64,000 bases of DNA from Ephemerocybe angulata (lineage: Eukaryota > Basidiomycota > Agaricomycetes > Agaricales > Psathyrellaceae), in NCBI GenBank assembly GCA_013368325.1, contig JAACJK010000113.1, positions 124,001-188,000 of the forward strand, in the 5' to 3' direction. A model generated the notes under the pieces. It was not told where the DNA came from, made no database searches, and saw nothing but the letters and a program-made list of their open reading frames with translations. The position numbers and the translations under genes are program-made. Of this stretch, positions 60,225-64,000 are shown in pieces (position 1 is the stretch's first letter; each line of letters starts with the position of its first letter).

Positions 60225-63200
60225 CTATGTGATGTTGAAGCGCTGGGGAGGAGGAGCGTCAGAGGGAATGTGGCGTTGCAGATGGAAAGATAACATACAG
60301 GTTTCAGGGCCTTGATGAGGAGCCAATCTTCATTGGTGGCTTCATGCCTGAAGTTGGTCTGGAAATTTTATGAGCGACACTGAATGCAACGGGTTATAAG
60401 CTGAGGCATACCTTCAAAACATCGATACTTTGGCGGGTAATGTGGCTGAGGAGTTCATCCTTCTCATCGAAGTGACGGCCGAACATCTTGGCGGTTTGGT
60501 AAACGGCATGTTCAATCTTGACCGCAACGCCACCTCCTGCTTGGGACTTCTTCACAGTCTATTATGGCCGTTAATTTGTCTGCATGGGGAGGAAAAAGAG
60601 AGAACATACGTCGTATGTCTTGTGGTTGATCTCCAGGGATGTACTAGTCGGCTGGTCAGCTGAGCCTCAGCGCCTAAATAAAAAGGAACTTACATCTTGC
60701 CCAGGTCAATGATAGTCTTTGCACCCGTCGCCGGATCTACCTTTACGACGGCCAAAGGAGTTCCAACGCGGAGAGTACCATCGAGGATATCAACACCGAG
60801 GATAATGGGATCACGCTTACAGAACGCAGCGATGGTCTTCAGTCTGCAAGGCCAGACAGCAGAAGGAGCGGCATCTTTGCGCTTAGCTTCGAGGATCTCC
60901 TCGTTGTACGCCTTGAACGCGTCGAAGAGATGGTAGATGATGTCCGCTGTGAAGAGTGTAAGTGCTGGTACCCAGGTCATGCATTGGGAAATGACGCACC
61001 CTTGAACAGCTTGATACCCATTTCTTCTGCCAATCGCTCGGCTTCCTTGTCGACAGGCACATCGAAGCAGAGGATACAAGCAAGCTCCCTAGCCTTCTCC
61101 AACATCGTTCCAGCACGCATGACATCACGCTTGTAGACAGGTCCGATATTGATACCAGACACAGGGATCTTGCTCGACTTGAGGAAATCCAAAAGGGCCT
61201 CAAGTGCACCGAGGGTTGACGACTGCACGCAGACACCACGGCCAGACTTGTCGATGCTGTTGAGCAGGGAAGTCAAATCGGACATGACTTCTTCCTTCAG
61301 ATCATCCTCATCATCATCAGGACCGACGACGAGAAGGCGAGAACCAGCGATCGCCTTTTCAAGGTCGGGAGCAGAGATCTTCACACCCAAAGCGGCCTTG
61401 ACTTCTTTGTGATGGACGTATTGCGACTGGTATACAGTCAGTTAATCGACTTGAAGGAAGAGCATAAACGAATATACCTTGATACGGAGTTCACGGAGAG
61501 GTTGAGGAGTCAACAGAGCACGGACTTGAGTGACGATGGGTCCGTTCAGACCGCAGACGACGATCTTGTCGCCTTCGCGAAGGATACCGTTCGACAGGAC
61601 AACATCAATAGTCGTACCAAGACCTTCGATAACCTTGACTTCAAGGACGGTACACTCGAGTTCAGAAAGATACATAAGACGGTCGTTCATGCGTTGTTGA
61701 GTGAGGTTGACAAGAAGCATGATCATGTCGGGGACACCTTCACCAGTGATAGCAGAGGTGGGGACGAGGGAGACATTTCGGCCAAGGTTCTTGTTCTCGT
61801 AGTAAAGGCAGGCGTTCAAACCCTCCTCGGCGAAGGCGACAATAGTCTTGGCAACACGGTCCTCAAATTCGCGTTGGACGTGGCGTTGTTGTTGAGCAAG
61901 AGAGTCACGGAAAGAGTTGTCGGGAATAGCGTTCCAGCCGTAAATACGATCGATCTAAATATGAGAACATTAATAATGCTTGCCCTGAACGCCTCGAAAA
62001 GATCATACCTTGTTCAGTGCGACGATGAAAGGCGTCTTCCTGTCCCTAAGCAAACGAAGGGACTCGAGTGTTTGTGCCTCCAATCCGTGCATGATATCGA
62101 CGACGAGAATGGCGATGTTACACAATGAGCTACCACGGGTACGCAAGTTGGTGAAAGACTCGTGTCCAGGCGTGTCGATGACCAGCAGACCAGGGATCTT
62201 GTACTCCTGGGTGTTGTCCTTGTTCATAACAGCAGTCTTCGTCTTAATAGCCTCGACGGGGAAGAAGGTAGCACCGATTTGCTGCGTGATACCACCTGCT
62301 TCACCTTCTTGCACATTTGTTTGACGAATCTGCCAAAGGGATTCAGCTCGGAAGCCTCATAATACAATCAGAAGAATAGAATGCATACCTTGTCCAGCAA
62401 CTTGGTCTTTCCGGTATCGACGTGACCGAGAATACAGCAAATGGGACTGCGGAGGTTGTCTGCGCTACGGGCAGCCATTGCCTCCTCGTGGGCCTTCGCC
62501 CTGCGGGCGGCAGCCTCAGCCTTTCTCCTCGCTGCTTGTACCTGCACTGCGGTCAGCTCTTCGTCTGATGAAGAGTCAGAGTCCGAGCCCGAATCAGAGT
62601 CCGAATCATCAGAGCCGCTGGAATCAGAGTCCTCCTCTGACGATGACACCTCTTCGGATGATTCCTCGGCCTTGGCCTTAGATGGTTTGCCGGCGGGTTT
62701 GGCAGGGGCGGGCTTCCCTTTAGCAGGTGTGGGGGCAGCAGCTGGCTTCTTGGCCTCAGCAGTATCTAAGTGACGGAAGTTAGCCAGCGTAAAGCGGCAA
62801 TCAGAAAGTGGGCGAACCTTTAGCGGCAGGCTTGGCTTTCGGTGTGGGTGCAGGTGCAGGTGCAGGTGCTGGCGTTGGCGCATCTTCTTCGTCGCTTGAG
62901 GCGTCCCAGTCTGACTTAACAGCAGGGGATTCTGCAGCCGGCTTGGGCTCGGGCTCCTCATCGCTGCTCGCCTCCCAGTCGGACTTGGCCGCCGCTTCTT
63001 CGGCCTTCTTCTCCTCCTCCTTGGCCTTGACAGGCTCAGGTGGTGGGGTGGGGGTTGGTTCAGGTGACCGAGGTCTTGACTCTGGTGCAGGCGATGCATC
63101 TTTCGCGGCGGGACCCTTCTTCTTTCGATTTCCATATACAACCTTCTTTGCACCCGCCGGAGCACCTGAGCTTTGTTGCAAACCCTCGATTTGCACACCG

Positions 63201-64000
63201 GAAGCTAAAAGGGCCTGCTTGCGAATTTCCGCCCTATGTTGTTCCTCCTTCTGCTTCTTCGTAAGAAGCTTACCCTCCTTCTTCAGTTGCTCGCGTTTAG
63301 CCTATGCAAGGTGTTGGAGATGTCAAATATGAGTTTAGAATGGAAAGAACGATAGATTACCTTCTCCTTCTCCTTTCTCCGCTGCTTTTCTTCCTCTTTC
63401 TTCTTTTCCTCCTCTTCGAGCTTCCGTTCCTCCTCCTCAATACGCCTCTGCTCCTCCTCGATACGACGCCTGTTTTCCTCCTCGATGCGTTTCTTCTCCT
63501 CCATCATCGCCTTTAAAGCACTGATACCCTTTCCGGGCTTTTTCGACGCCGCCGCAGGGGCGGGGGCGGGAGCGGCCTCCTCATCCTTCTTGGCCTTCTT
63601 CTTTTTCTTCTTCTTATCCGACTTTCCAGTAGCAGCTTCATCTCCGTCCTCTGCATTGTCGTCGTTTGGCACTTGCGGTGCAGCAGGAGTTGCTTCCGCC
63701 TCAGGCTCAGGTGCAGCAGCAGCTTTCTTCGCAGCAGCTTGCGCCTTCTTTTTGGCCTGATTTTGGGAAGGCGTTAATAGAATACAGTTTCAGCAATGGG
63801 GTACTCCGCACCTTTTCCTTCTCCTTTTTCAACTTCTCCTTCTCCTTCTTGGAAAGAACTTTGGGACCACCGTCCGCAGCTTCACCATCATCATCGTCTT
63901 CACCTTCTGCCTCTGGCTGGGGAGTCGAAGCTTTAGTTACGGCCGGAGTAACATCTTCAGAGATTTCATATCGAGATCAATTTGTGGAATGGGGGAGGTA
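60225..64000 (-). CDS. EIF5B: Eukaryotic translation initiation factor 5B (3' part; 5' end beyond the window)
   Basis: Visible exons, from 5' to 3': 63954-63812, 63756-63361, 63301-62818, 62765-62389, 62329-62009, 61954-61478, 61426-61000, 60946-60694, 60643-60610, 60558-60412, 60358-60299, 60242-60225. The gene begins past the right edge. The N-terminal part is Lys/Glu/Ala-rich and low complexity, with acidic Ser-Asp runs. The GTPase domain has [22 protein letters not shown] and NKID (the last across an intron), then IF2-like domains II-IV. The C-terminus ends in an 18 nt exon coding RFNIT. eIF5B joins the 60S to the 48S complex and hydrolyses GTP in subunit joining. All G motifs are intact. 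Confidence 0.96.

Overview
The window is nuclear DNA of a filamentous basidiomycete, most likely a mushroom-forming Agaricomycete. The genes are cut by many 45-60 nt GT-AG introns (up to 16 per gene), the proteins are clearly eukaryotic (eIF5B, Nop58, Rad16, Tad2, Ctu1), and there are no operons. Species cannot be told from the sequence. Exon models were built by hand from donor/acceptor sites and reading-frame phase; wherever exons are listed, the phases close.

Left part (1-16 kb): a long protein with a disordered N-terminus and a medium-chain dehydrogenase/reductase (MDR) C-terminus (+); tRNA thiolase CTU1/NCS6 (-); a 3.1 kb gene-poor gap; a 17-exon prolyl oligopeptidase (+); and a nucleostemin-family ribosome-assembly GTPase (-).

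Centre: two inverted repeat arms of about 4.9 and 5.1 kb (16505-21391 and 47285-52398) enclose 25.9 kb of single-copy DNA. Each arm carries an intact four-exon gene for a small protein I do not recognise, plus decayed coding-like sequence. A third, divergent member of the same family lies between the arms (31537-32221). The enclosed segment also holds a mitochondrial Icp55-like aminopeptidase (-), a diacylglycerol-lipase-like class 3 lipase (+), NOP58 (-), the repair translocase RAD16 (+), a cytochrome b5-acyl-CoA dehydrogenase fusion (+), and two tandem paralogous secreted cysteine-rich proteins with GPI-type tails (-).

Right part (52.4-64 kb): TAD2 (+), starting 50 nt outside the right arm; a 4.4 kb gene-poor gap; an APC-superfamily amino-acid permease (-); and the 3' part of eIF5B (-), which runs off the right edge.

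Most genes are housekeeping (tRNA modification, ribosome biogenesis, translation initiation, DNA repair, mitochondrial proteolysis) and form no single pathway. The novel content is the inverted duplication and its orphan gene family. Recombination between the arms would invert a 26 kb block holding at least seven recognisable genes. The nucleostemin-family gene beside the left arm has no findable in-frame start codon, which may be a scar of the rearrangement.
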